A DNA stretch of 48,584 nucleotides from Elusimicrobiota bacterium. Its GTDB lineage: Bacteria > Elusimicrobiota > Elusimicrobia > UBA1565 > UBA9628. Where the stretch lies: positions 24,001-72,584 of the forward strand of contig DAHZHT010000009.1 in NCBI GenBank assembly GCA_027406905.1. The letters run 5' to 3'. The notes under the pieces are model-generated. The model saw only the letters and a program-made list of their open reading frames with translations, was not told the origin of the DNA and made no database searches. Below, in pieces: positions 1-6,249 of the stretch (its first letter is position 1; each line of letters starts with the position of its first letter). The position numbers and the translations under genes are program-made.

Positions 1-171
1 TTTGCGAAATTGCTTGAAGCGGTCAACCAGCGTGCGCGCGCTTAAATCTTTGACCTTAAAGGCGGGATTGCGCAAGGTCTGGGTGGTGTCGCTTAAAGTG
101 GGAACCCCGCCTTTTTTGTCTTCTTTTTTGTTTTGAGTCGTCGGCTTTGGCGTTTCCATTGAATCGGCCAT
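1..171 (-). CDS. Hypothetical protein, 3' part cut by window edge
   Basis: Only the first 57 codons are visible, starting at an ATG (169-171) and running off the left edge. An AGGAGA ribosome-binding site overlaps the TAG stop of the upstream gene (181-183), so the two genes are translationally coupled and probably share an mRNA. The visible N-terminus is polar (MADSMETPKPTTQN, then a Lys/Asp-rich stretch) with no signal peptide, followed by a basic segment rich in Arg, Lys and Phe. I do not recognise a family. Confidence 0.6.
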   Translation of the reverse strand, partial: MADSMETPKPTTQNKKEDKKGGVPTLSDTTQTLRNPAFKVKDLSARTLVDRFKQFRK

Positions 172-180
172 AATCGTCTC

Positions 181-939
181 CTAAAAAAGCGGCACTCCTA
201 ATTTGTGAATTTCAGGGGCGGAAGAAGAGCCATTTCCCTGAACCATCACCAGACTTCTGTAGCGCCCGTCGGAACCGTCGAAAATGGAAGAGAGTTCAGC
301 GGATTCATATTCGACGGAAGAAGGGCAGCCGTCGTTTTTGCAAAGAAAAGAAGATTCGGCCTTGGCCTTGGCCAATTGCATCATCGCGCAACTAGGGCCG
401 TCTATGCAACCGCTTGAACGACTGTTAAAAGTCTGGGTAAATTGCGAGGTTTTGGCCCGGCGAGACACCCGGCCAGATCTACGAACCATGACAGATGAGG
501 CCTTTCCGACAGAAGGCTCTTGGCTTAAGGCCCATGACAAAAGATCTCCTTCATTGACGGACACATCGGAGTTTGGAAAAGGATCTTTTTTCACATAGAC
601 GGAATTGGGGCGCTCGCGGGCCTCGGAAGGATTAAGCAAGCCCAGGACGCTGACCGGACGCCCCAGTTTCTGATCCCAAGGAATTTCTCCTAGTCTCCCC
701 AATTGCCCGGCCAAAAGAAAAGAAGGCTCTCGCGCCGGGATTGAGACCGCTTTGGGGGCGAACTGGTCTTGATTTAAAGTCTCGTCAAACGAACCGCGAA
801 AATGAAAACCCCCGGAAAGCCCTAAAAAGCCCCACCAACTTGGGGGAATTAAAAAGAGAGCGCCCAAGATTGTCGCCAGAACTCCCCAAAAGAGCCCGGA
901 ACGCCTTTTCTCCTTTTTTTTCTCCCAAAATTGAGCCAT
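181..939 (-). CDS. Membrane-anchored protein of unknown function
   Basis: This 252-residue protein has a positively charged N-terminus (MAQFWEKKKEKRRSG) followed by one hydrophobic segment (about residues 14-40). It is probably anchored in the inner membrane with the rest outside. Residues about 175-205 hold four cysteines in two short pairs (CIDGPSC and CKNDGC), which could form disulfides in an oxidising compartment. I see no known domain. The ATG at 937-939 is preferred over an in-frame GTG two codons upstream (943-945), because a TTGACA-17-TACACT promoter ends exactly 6 nt before the ATG. This would give a leaderless message. It is upstream of, and coupled to, the partial gene at the window edge. 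Confidence 0.7.
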   Translation of the reverse strand: MAQFWEKKKEKRRSGLFWGVLATILGALFLIPPSWWGFLGLSGGFHFRGSFDETLNQDQFAPKAVSIPAREPSFLLAGQLGRLGEIPWDQKLGRPVSVLGLLNPSEARERPNSVYVKKDPFPNSDVSVNEGDLLSWALSQEPSVGKASSVMVRRSGRVSRRAKTSQFTQTFNSRSSGCIDGPSCAMMQLAKAKAESSFLCKNDGCPSSVEYESAELSSIFDGSDGRYRSLVMVQGNGSSSAPEIHKLGVPLF

Positions 940-974
940 ACCCACAGTGTAATAGGCGCTTTAAATCTTGTCAA
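940..974 (-). promoter_or_regulatory. Sigma70-type promoter, predicted leaderless start
   Basis: On the minus strand a perfect -35 TTGACA (969-974), a 17-bp spacer and a -10 TACACT (946-951) are followed by 6 nt and then the ATG at 939. Transcription starting 7 nt past the -10 would begin at the A of the start codon. No Shine-Dalgarno sequence is present. Confidence 0.7.
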
Positions 975-985
975 TGGGGCCGAGC

Positions 986-1005
986 TTTTTTTACCGATTT
1001 TTTAC
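986..1005 (-). repeat. 20-nt A-tract repeat upstream of a -35 box (copy 1)
   Basis: The minus-strand sequence GTAAAAAATCGGTAAAAAAA is identical to the one at 4631-4650. In both places it ends exactly 11 nt before a TTGAC(A/G) -35 box. Two A-tracts about one helical turn apart resemble an UP element or a bend. Alternatively it is a regulator site, or a duplicated promoter segment. Confidence 0.6.
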
Positions 1006-1592
1006 TATTGCCCGCGGGCGGCCGGGGTCTCGGCGGAATCAAAGGGAAGAGAAAGGCCGTAAGAGGACCTGGAATCTCCTTTAACTTTGGCGTTTGGATT
1101 GAGTTTCTCCCAAGACGCGATAAACCAGCCGTTTTTCTGATGGACCAAGACGTCTCTCTCGTATCCCGAAAAACTGCCTTCTCCGCCGGCGGTAATTACC
1201 TGATAATTGACGCGGACAACGGCGCGAACATAGGACATCTGGTCGATAAAAATATTCTTGACCACGAAATGCGAGCTGGGATGCTCTTTGAAGAATTTCT
1301 GAGCCCAGGCGCGAATATGATTCCAATCCATCGGTTTTGAAATAGTCGGCAAATAGAGATCGGAAAAAGCCTCGGCATTTCCGGAAAAAAAAGCGCTGTC
1401 GACTTCCTCATAATAAAAATTTTCTATTCCTTGCTGAAGGGCGAATTGGTTGGGAGTCAAGGGTTTGCTAAAACTAAAGCTAAACTCATGGGTCAAATCG
1501 GTCACGAAAGAGCATGAGAAAACAGACAAAGACAAGGCGCCCGCTAAAATGGCGAAACCCAAAATTTTAATCGAGGCTCGATTTTTTCTCAT
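1005..1592 (-). CDS. Putative exported NTF2/SnoaL-like protein
   Basis: This 195-residue protein begins at an ATG (1590-1592) that opens a clear export signal: MRKNR, a hydrophobic stretch, then VFSC. The cysteine could be lipidated although the lipobox is atypical. After about residue 50 the pattern resembles the NTF2/SnoaL-like cone fold: a helix containing FYYEEVDSAFFSG, an acidic patch, then a run of beta strands ending in a Trp-containing strand (GWFIASWEKL). This is a fold-level guess from pattern; the ligand is unknown. Longer upstream reading is possible but would bury the signal peptide. The -10 TATAAT at 1617-1622 gives a leader of about 18 nt. Confidence 0.6.
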   Translation of the reverse strand: MRKNRASIKILGFAILAGALSLSVFSCSFVTDLTHEFSFSFSKPLTPNQFALQQGIENFYYEEVDSAFFSGNAEAFSDLYLPTISKPMDWNHIRAWAQKFFKEHPSSHFVVKNIFIDQMSYVRAVVRVNYQVITAGGEGSFSGYERDVLVHQKNGWFIASWEKLNPNAKVKGDSRSSYGLSLPFDSAETPAARGQ

Positions 1593-1610
1593 TTTTTTAG
1601 CGTCGCGGTT

Positions 1611-1622
1611 TATTCTATTATA
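1611..1622. promoter_or_regulatory. Abutting divergent -10 elements
   Basis: A minus-strand TATAAT (1617-1622) serves the gene starting at 1592. A plus-strand TATTCT (1611-1616) lies 8 nt before the ATG at 1625. The two elements touch, so RNA polymerase probably cannot occupy both at once. Neither has a convincing -35 box. Confidence 0.4.
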
Positions 1623-1624
1623 AA

Positions 1625-2539
1625 ATGATTGTGTTTCAAACGATTCTTTTTCTCTTCGCCGCTCGCGCCTGGAGTTTGGGTCTTTCCTGCCCGCCCAAGC
1701 CCGCGCGTTTTCAACTTTCACAAACCCCTCCTACCCAAGACTTCCGCGTTCAAACTCTGACATTCCCCTCGCGGGTTCATAGCCTGTTTAAGGCCAATAA
1801 CACCGTCTGGGCTCATTACGCTCTCCCCAAGGGAACCGGGCCCTTTCCCGCCATCCTGGTTTTGCCGGTCATGGCCGCTCCCAACACCTGGATTGAAAAG
1901 CAATTTATCCGGCGATTTAACCAAAAGGGCTTCGCGACCCTTCTTCTTGAAACGCCGTATCAGTTCCACCGCCGACCGTCTCCCTCGGTTTACAGCGGAG
2001 AAGTTTTTTTGGCGAGAAATCCCAAGATCCTCGCGCAAAATTTTCGTCAAGCCGTCTCTGATTCCTGTCAGGCCCTTAGCTGGCTTCAAAATCGCCCTGA
2101 AATAAATCCCGCCCGAATCGGAATTTTCGGCATCAGCCTCGGCTCCTTGGTCGGAAGCGCGGTTTACTCGGCAAGCCCAATTCCGAAATACGGGGTTTTT
2201 CTCCTTGGCGGAGCGGATTTGCCCGATCTCCTTTTTCATAGCCGGATGACCGCTCCCTTCGTCAAGAAAATGGGGATTAGCGAAAACGAACTCCAAAAGG
2301 CCTGGGCGGGAATGGACGTTTTAAATTACAGGCGGGAGAATAAAAACAAGCCCGCTCTTTTAATCAACGCAAGCTGGGACCGCATCATCCCGCGAAAAAA
2401 CGCGCTCAAGCTCAAAGAGGCTTTCCCCGACAGCCGCCAAATGTGGGTCCCCTTCGGCCACTACAGCGCGATGATTCATCTCTTTTGGATTCCCCAATAC
2501 GTCGCCAGGGCCTTTCAAAGGCATTTGGCCAAGCCCTAA
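1625..2539 (+). CDS. Exported alpha/beta hydrolase
   Basis: This 304-residue protein has a short signal peptide (about residues 1-20) and an alpha/beta-hydrolase fold of the dienelactone-hydrolase/acyl-peptidase type. The nucleophile elbow is GISLG with Ser171. The likely acid is Asp252 (SWDRIIP) and the likely base His279 (FGHYSAM), so the triad appears complete. The substrate is unknown. The ATG at 1625 is the first start and directly opens the signal peptide. No Shine-Dalgarno sequence is visible, and a -10-like TATTCT sits 8 nt upstream. It converges on vapC, with a 3-nt gap. Confidence 0.75.
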   Translation: MIVFQTILFLFAARAWSLGLSCPPKPARFQLSQTPPTQDFRVQTLTFPSRVHSLFKANNTVWAHYALPKGTGPFPAILVLPVMAAPNTWIEKQFIRRFNQKGFATLLLETPYQFHRRPSPSVYSGEVFLARNPKILAQNFRQAVSDSCQALSWLQNRPEINPARIGIFGISLGSLVGSAVYSASPIPKYGVFLLGGADLPDLLFHSRMTAPFVKKMGISENELQKAWAGMDVLNYRRENKNKPALLINASWDRIIPRKNALKLKEAFPDSRQMWVPFGHYSAMIHLFWIPQYVARAFQRHLAKP

Positions 2540-2542
2540 GCC

Positions 2543-2845
2543 TTATTTTTTAGGCAGATAAACCACGCCTGGCAGGCGCTTAAAATCGGCGTCGCTGGTG
2601 ATGAGAGTCGCCTTATAAACCAATGCCGTCGCGTAGACTATCGCGTCCGCCATGGGAATTCCGTGTTCCAAGCTCGCTTCGGCGGCGGCCTCGGAGGCGT
2701 CCCGCCGGAGTTTCTTATACACCTCATAAACGACGACGCTGGGCGTGACGATTTGAAGCAGGTCTTTTAAGTGCGCTTGATAGCGCGCGGCCAAAGGGCC
2801 ATCCATCGCGAATTCAATCCACCCCGAGGAATCAATAAGCTTCAC
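2543..2845 (-). CDS. vapC: VapC-type PIN-domain toxin, internally shortened
   Basis: This PIN-domain protein of 100 residues would act as an endoribonuclease toxin paired with the adjacent AbrB-type antitoxin. The four acidic positions are visible: Asp5 (LIDSSGW), Glu41 (VVYEVYKK), Asp67 (MADAI) and Asp85/Asp87 (TSDADF). Family members of this subtype are about 125-135 residues. Here roughly 30 residues between the helix after Glu41 and the helix before Asp67 are missing, in frame. The fold may be damaged, so toxicity is uncertain. It starts with GTG in a GTGA overlap with the antitoxin stop codon, showing tight coupling. Confidence 0.8.
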   Translation of the reverse strand: MKLIDSSGWIEFAMDGPLAARYQAHLKDLLQIVTPSVVVYEVYKKLRRDASEAAAEASLEHGIPMADAIVYATALVYKATLITSDADFKRLPGVVYLPKK

Positions 2846-3054
2846 GAATCGCGGTCTCTTTTCTCCCGCAAAACGCCCGGCTTCATCCCGCGCGCAATCC
2901 CTCTGAGCTGGGAAAGCGGGCGTTCAGGAATTAGAGCGATAGAATCTCCCTTCAAAAGGAAGGTCATTTTTTGGCCGCTTTTGAGACCCATGCGCCTGCG
3001 GATTTCCAGGGGAATGACCAGTTGGTATTTGCTCGACAAAACAGATTGCGTCAT
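2842..3054 (-). CDS. vapB: VapB-type antitoxin, AbrB/SpoVT fold
   Basis: This antitoxin of 70 residues has an N-terminal swapped-hairpin AbrB domain (MTQSVLSSKYQLVIPLEIRR, then RMGLKSGQKM) that binds DNA. The C-terminal tail (residues 45-70) is the part expected to wrap the toxin. The ATG at 3052-3054 is chosen because a GGGGG ribosome-binding site lies about 7 nt upstream; an in-frame ATG two codons earlier is too close to it. Antitoxin-first order and 4-nt overlap are typical of vapBC. Autoregulation is likely through the inverted repeat over the promoter. Confidence 0.8.
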   Translation of the reverse strand: MTQSVLSSKYQLVIPLEIRRRMGLKSGQKMTFLLKGDSIALIPERPLSQLRGIARGMKPGVLREKRDRDS

Positions 3055-3082
3055 AACCATACCCCCAAAAACGAAAAACGTA

Positions 3083-3138
3083 ATACTATAATGCCATCGA
3101 CCTATAAATAGTATAACAGACCAGCCATTCGCTTTCAA
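3083..3138 (-). promoter_or_regulatory. vapBC promoter with inverted-repeat operator
   Basis: On the minus strand TTGAAA (3133-3138), a 17-bp spacer and TATACT (3110-3115) form a good sigma70 promoter. A 7-bp inverted repeat, ATACTAT (3083-3089) and ATAGTAT (3108-3114), has centres 25 bp apart, overlaps the -10 and extends into the leader. This is the expected place for binding by the VapBC complex. Direct evidence is sequence only. Confidence 0.6.
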
Positions 3139-3168
3139 GTCCAATGTATTGACAGGGTCCAAACCCTT

Positions 3169-4572
3169 CTAGCGGAGTTTTGCCTTGACGCAGGCATGGA
3201 CACTGGCGGCAGAGCCCAACAAACTGGCCTTTCCCGAAGAGACGTCTTGATCGCGCTTTTGAAGAGACGGATTAACCGTATCGCTTGCCGATTTTCCCTC
3301 GGCACCCCGGATACAGCTTTTATAAGCGGAAACGATCTCTTTTTGCTTTTTAACCGGGACCTCGTCTTGATTGGTCTTTGAGTCGTCGATATCTTTCCCG
3401 CGACAATCCTGATCAAAAAGCTTTTGAAGACCGCCGACAAACGGAAGAGGTTCTTGGGCTAATTGAGACTCATATCTAAAACAGATCAAATCATTTGATT
3501 TGACCGGTTGTTTTTTCACGGCCTTTAACTTTTTCCTTTTGAGAGCGATTCGCTTTGCCTGCGCGTTATGCCGTTTTACGTTTTGTTTTAATTTTAAAGA
3601 TTCTCTATCTATATATCTCCCCGCTTCGCTCATGATCTTTGGGTTGAGAAAAAGAGGTTTTTCTCCCGGAAGACCGAAGTTGAGATTAGGAGAAGCCGCA
3701 GGAAAGACCGCAGAAGCTGTCATCGATTTCAATTGTGGTTTAAGGGTTTGAGCTGTTTCTCCAGAATAGTTAATATTCTGAAGAAGAGCGCGGCAAGTCT
3801 CGCTCACATCGCCAGCCCCATTATTCATGCAACGGCTTACGCTTAATTGCCGGTCTTTCGGTTGGGCGCCATTAGCGGCGATTAAATCCGCATCGGCCAT
3901 TTTATGATACTTCCGCGAAAAACGCTCGTCTTCTGAAATTTGATTCTCCTGATTCTCGACATATTTGTTGAACGCCTCGGGGTTAGTTGCCGCCATTTGT
4001 TGCCCCGAAACGCCGGATTCCCAATCCTCAAGCTTTTTTTGCTTTGTCTCCGCGCTTTTGTCAAAGGTCTTGGCCAAAACCCCCCAAGAATCAGCGGCGG
4101 AAGAATTATCCTGAGCGCTTCCGAGATTTTTACTGGTCTGATTACTTTGCAAAAACGCCGAGGGTGGGGGATTCCCCCCTTTTTTTACCGCTTTTTGAAC
4201 AAGTTGTTCAGTTTCCGCGGCGCCGGGAATTCCGCCACGGCTAGTCCTTGCCAGCGCCCACACAACATCTCCCCGCCTCCAATGATCCACAATCATGACC
4301 CCACGAAGATTAGCCCCCTGCGGAGATATTTTGCCAGCGATGACGGCCCGAGCTCGACCGTCAGCGGTATCCATCGCTAACGACAGATCGCTCGATTGGG
4401 AGTAGTCGCATGCGTAATAATGCCCTTTAGCGTCCTTTAAAAAATGTTGCGGCGCCTGGATGCATTTCTGCATTAAGACATCCGAATCATCAGTTGCGAG
4501 GGAATTTCTCAAATCCGAAAAAACAACAAACATTGATAAGCTAATAAGGGCGACCACGCCTCTTTTATTCAT
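3169..4572 (-). CDS. Exported protein of unknown function
   Basis: This 467-residue protein starts at an ATG with an AGGGGGG ribosome-binding site about 5 nt upstream. The signal peptide covers about residues 1-27 (MNKRGVVALISL...). Residues about 35-110 contain two cysteines and a stretch (ADGRARAVIAGKI ... VVWALA) that resembles the LPP20-type lipoprotein domain; this is a weak, pattern-level match. The middle (about 140-300) is polar and low in hydrophobic residues. A Lys/Arg-rich basic stretch follows at about 325-360, then a Cys-containing C-terminus. Its promoter belongs to the GGCC-repeat class described below and lies inside the 3' end of the upstream ankyrin gene. Confidence 0.65.
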   Translation of the reverse strand: MNKRGVVALISLSMFVVFSDLRNSLATDDSDVLMQKCIQAPQHFLKDAKGHYYACDYSQSSDLSLAMDTADGRARAVIAGKISPQGANLRGVMIVDHWRRGDVVWALARTSRGGIPGAAETEQLVQKAVKKGGNPPPSAFLQSNQTSKNLGSAQDNSSAADSWGVLAKTFDKSAETKQKKLEDWESGVSGQQMAATNPEAFNKYVENQENQISEDERFSRKYHKMADADLIAANGAQPKDRQLSVSRCMNNGAGDVSETCRALLQNINYSGETAQTLKPQLKSMTASAVFPAASPNLNFGLPGEKPLFLNPKIMSEAGRYIDRESLKLKQNVKRHNAQAKRIALKRKKLKAVKKQPVKSNDLICFRYESQLAQEPLPFVGGLQKLFDQDCRGKDIDDSKTNQDEVPVKKQKEIVSAYKSCIRGAEGKSASDTVNPSLQKRDQDVSSGKASLLGSAASVHACVKAKLR

Positions 4573-4590
4573 AAATTCCCCCCTGACATA

Positions 4591-4630
4591 TTTATAACCC
4601 CGGTTTTAGATTTCGTCAAGGCCTTGGGCC
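4591..4630 (-). promoter_or_regulatory. Promoter with GGCC inverted repeat against the -35
   Basis: TTGACG (4614-4619), a 17-bp spacer and TATAAA (4591-4596) form a strong minus-strand promoter for the gene starting at 4572. GGCCCAAGGCC (4620-4630) touches the -35 box, and the 20-nt A-tract repeat (4631-4650) follows directly upstream. The -35 box overlaps the TGA stop of the ankyrin gene. Confidence 0.7.
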
Positions 4631-5341
4631 TTTTTTTACCGATTTTTTACTTTTTCGCGCGACCTCAAGGAGTCGAGCGATATCCCAATGGCCATTGGCG
4701 CGCGCGACTTTTAAAGCGTTGGCGGACTTTCCCTTAGTCGCGTCCACATCCGCTCCGCGCTTGAGAAGAATTTTGACGATTCGCGTGTATCCATTGGCCG
4801 AGGCCCAATCAAGAGCGGTAAGCCCGCCGCTCTCGGAATTGGGATTAGCCCCATGTCTCAAGAGAAGTAAAACCATCGCCTCGCGATCACGCGCTGAAAT
4901 AGACGCTTTCGGGTTTGAAACCGCGTCCGCCAAGGCCGCGCCGGGCTTGGCCCCCGCTTTCAAGAGAATTTTAGCGATCTTGACCTCTCCGCCCAAAGCG
5001 GCCGATTCAAGGGGGCTCGCCATTTGTTTAACTCCGGACGCATGAGGAAAATCCTGGAGAGGGGGCCGCGCGTTGACATTGACATGATGGGCAATCAAAA
5101 TTTTGGCGATGTCTTCTCTATTTTGAGCGATAGCCGTTTCCAAAACTCCGGAATTCCAATAGCGCGAGTCGCGGTCGACCAAGGATCGAATTCCGGCGGC
5201 ATTGTCCTTGCTGGCGGCTTGGATAAATGATTGAACAGCGGCCTTCTCGGATGGGAGCGGAGTTTCGGCGACGGAAATCCTAGAAACAGTTGCCAGCGCC
5301 GCAGCTAAAACGAAAAGTCCCGAAAAATATCGACTCGCCAT
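4616..5341 (-). CDS. Exported ankyrin-repeat protein
   Basis: This 241-residue protein has a signal peptide (MASRYFSGLFVLAAALATVS) followed by about five ankyrin repeats. The clearest copies contain SPLESAALGG, LLLRHGANPN, TALDWASANGY, ILLKRGADVD and ALKVARANGH. It ends in a Lys-rich tail. Ankyrin repeats bind proteins; a periplasmic binding or protective role is inferred and the partner is unknown. The ATG at 5339-5341 is preferred because GGAGG precedes it by 4 nt. An ATG five codons upstream (5354-5356) lies 8 nt from a TATAAT and would suit a leaderless message, so either start is possible. The last codons overlap the promoter of the next gene. Confidence 0.75.
   Translation of the reverse strand: MASRYFSGLFVLAAALATVSRISVAETPLPSEKAAVQSFIQAASKDNAAGIRSLVDRDSRYWNSGVLETAIAQNREDIAKILIAHHVNVNARPPLQDFPHASGVKQMASPLESAALGGEVKIAKILLKAGAKPGAALADAVSNPKASISARDREAMVLLLLRHGANPNSESGGLTALDWASANGYTRIVKILLKRGADVDATKGKSANALKVARANGHWDIARLLEVARKSKKSVKKGPRP
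4631..4650 (-). repeat. 20-nt A-tract repeat upstream of a -35 box (copy 2)
   Basis: Identical over 20 nt to 986-1005. Here it encodes part of the Lys-rich tail of the ankyrin protein and ends 11 nt before TTGACG. Because this copy is coding and the other is not, protein constraint does not explain their identity. Confidence 0.6.
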
Positions 5342-5364
5342 GAGGCCTCCGAACATCGGATACT

Positions 5365-5407
5365 ATTATAAGGCTTGATCTCAAACCAAGCTAGGGCTAA
5401 AAGGCCC
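5365..5407 (-). promoter_or_regulatory. Putative promoter of the ankyrin gene
   Basis: A perfect TATAAT (5365-5370) lies 8 nt before the first ATG at 5356. No consensus -35 box sits at 17 bp (TAGCTT). An imperfect inverted repeat, GGGCCTTTTAGCCC on the minus strand (5394-5407), occupies about the position of the GGCC repeats seen at other exported-protein genes. Confidence 0.45.
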
Positions 5408-5434
5408 AGGGTGAATAGGCCCTCTACCGAATTT

Positions 5435-5603
5435 TTATTTTTCCGAATCCGGATTACCTTCAATGGCTTCAATATCGGCTAAATCCTTGTGACGGCCGAT
5501 AGCGCGTTTAAGGCCGTCGGCCTGATCCAGATATCCAAATCTCCGGTGTATCGAGGACTTCCCAAGAACGCCAAATCAAACGCGCCCACGATCACGAATT
5601 CCG
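5435..5603 (-). pseudogene. Remnant of a DUF6036/AbiEii-like nucleotidyltransferase gene
   Basis: One minus-strand frame reads EFVIVGAFDLAFLGSPRYTG then DLDIWI, the nucleotidyltransferase core with the paired Asp metal ligands, and then stops. A second frame reads GLKRAIGRHKDLADIEAIEG and ends at TAA (5435-5437); this matches the usual C-terminus of the same family. The N-terminal ~20 residues and the ~100-residue middle are missing and the frame shifts at the junction, so the gene is dead. Such proteins often act as toxins in two-gene modules; no partner is visible here. It begins 1 nt after the stop codon of the neighbouring gene. Confidence 0.7.
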
Positions 5604-5604
5604 T

Positions 5605-6249
5605 TTAATGCGAGCAGAGGACCGACGGCTTCTCGCCAAAGAAATGGGTGTTTTTTCCAATACCGGGGCGCTCACAGAGAGAATAGACGACTCCGAGAGG
5701 GTCGTTATTATAAATAAAATAATAATTGTGGCGGCTCTTGCCTTTTTTGGCGGATAAAATAGTGAGGGTAAAATCGCAGACCATGTCCTTTTGACTACAT
5801 TGAGTTCTCTTTTGGACACAAGGCATATATTGGCTTGAGAGACGCGCGAAATACCCCAAACGAAGCATTCGGATTATCCCCGAAAGACTTTTTCCCTTGA
5901 CCAAGTCCTTGGAAAAAACCGAACTATACATCCTGAGGCCTTTTTTAACGCGAAATTCGCGGCATTGCGGGGAAGAGTCATCCGGAGTTCTCACCAGCCC
6001 CTCTTTTTTGCCTTCGACAGTCTTTTTAAGGGCATAGAGTTCCATCGCCTTGGCGGTATATTTCTCGCGCAATTTTTTGGGCAGATTTTGAGAGCCCACG
6101 GATAGAAAAGCGGGAACCAAATCGGGATTAAGATTTTTAGTCGGGGTCTTTAAAAAATATTCCACGAGTTTAACTTGATCTTTGCTCGCGGCGGCTTGAG
6201 ACAAAAGGGGAAACAAAAAAATAGCGGCCGCTAAAATTAATTTTCTCAT
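5605..6249 (-). CDS. Exported protein of unknown function
   Basis: This 214-residue protein has a classic signal peptide (MRKLILAAAIFLFPLLSQAA, cleavage probably after AxA near residue 20). The mature part has six cysteines, most in the C-terminal half (CREF, PCVQ, QCSQ, VCDF, LCER, LCSH), suggesting disulfides outside the cytoplasm. No family is recognised. Its ATG overlaps the stop codon of xerD by one base (TGATG), so it is coupled to xerD and probably read from the recA-xerD transcript. Immediately downstream lies the decayed nucleotidyltransferase. Confidence 0.65.
   Translation of the reverse strand: MRKLILAAAIFLFPLLSQAAASKDQVKLVEYFLKTPTKNLNPDLVPAFLSVGSQNLPKKLREKYTAKAMELYALKKTVEGKKEGLVRTPDDSSPQCREFRVKKGLRMYSSVFSKDLVKGKSLSGIIRMLRLGYFARLSSQYMPCVQKRTQCSQKDMVCDFTLTILSAKKGKSRHNYYFIYNNDPLGVVYSLCERPGIGKNTHFFGEKPSVLCSH

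Noticed and set aside
741..1340. 199-codon plus-strand frame
   Set aside because: It runs antisense across two minus-strand genes that have clear export signals and promoters. Its composition is low-complexity and Arg/Pro-rich, typical of a shadow frame.
4620..4637. GGCCTTGGGCC followed by seven T on the plus strand, resembling an intrinsic terminator
   Set aside because: No plus-strand gene ends upstream. The T-run is part of the repeated A-tract element, and the hairpin arms belong to the minus-strand promoter group.
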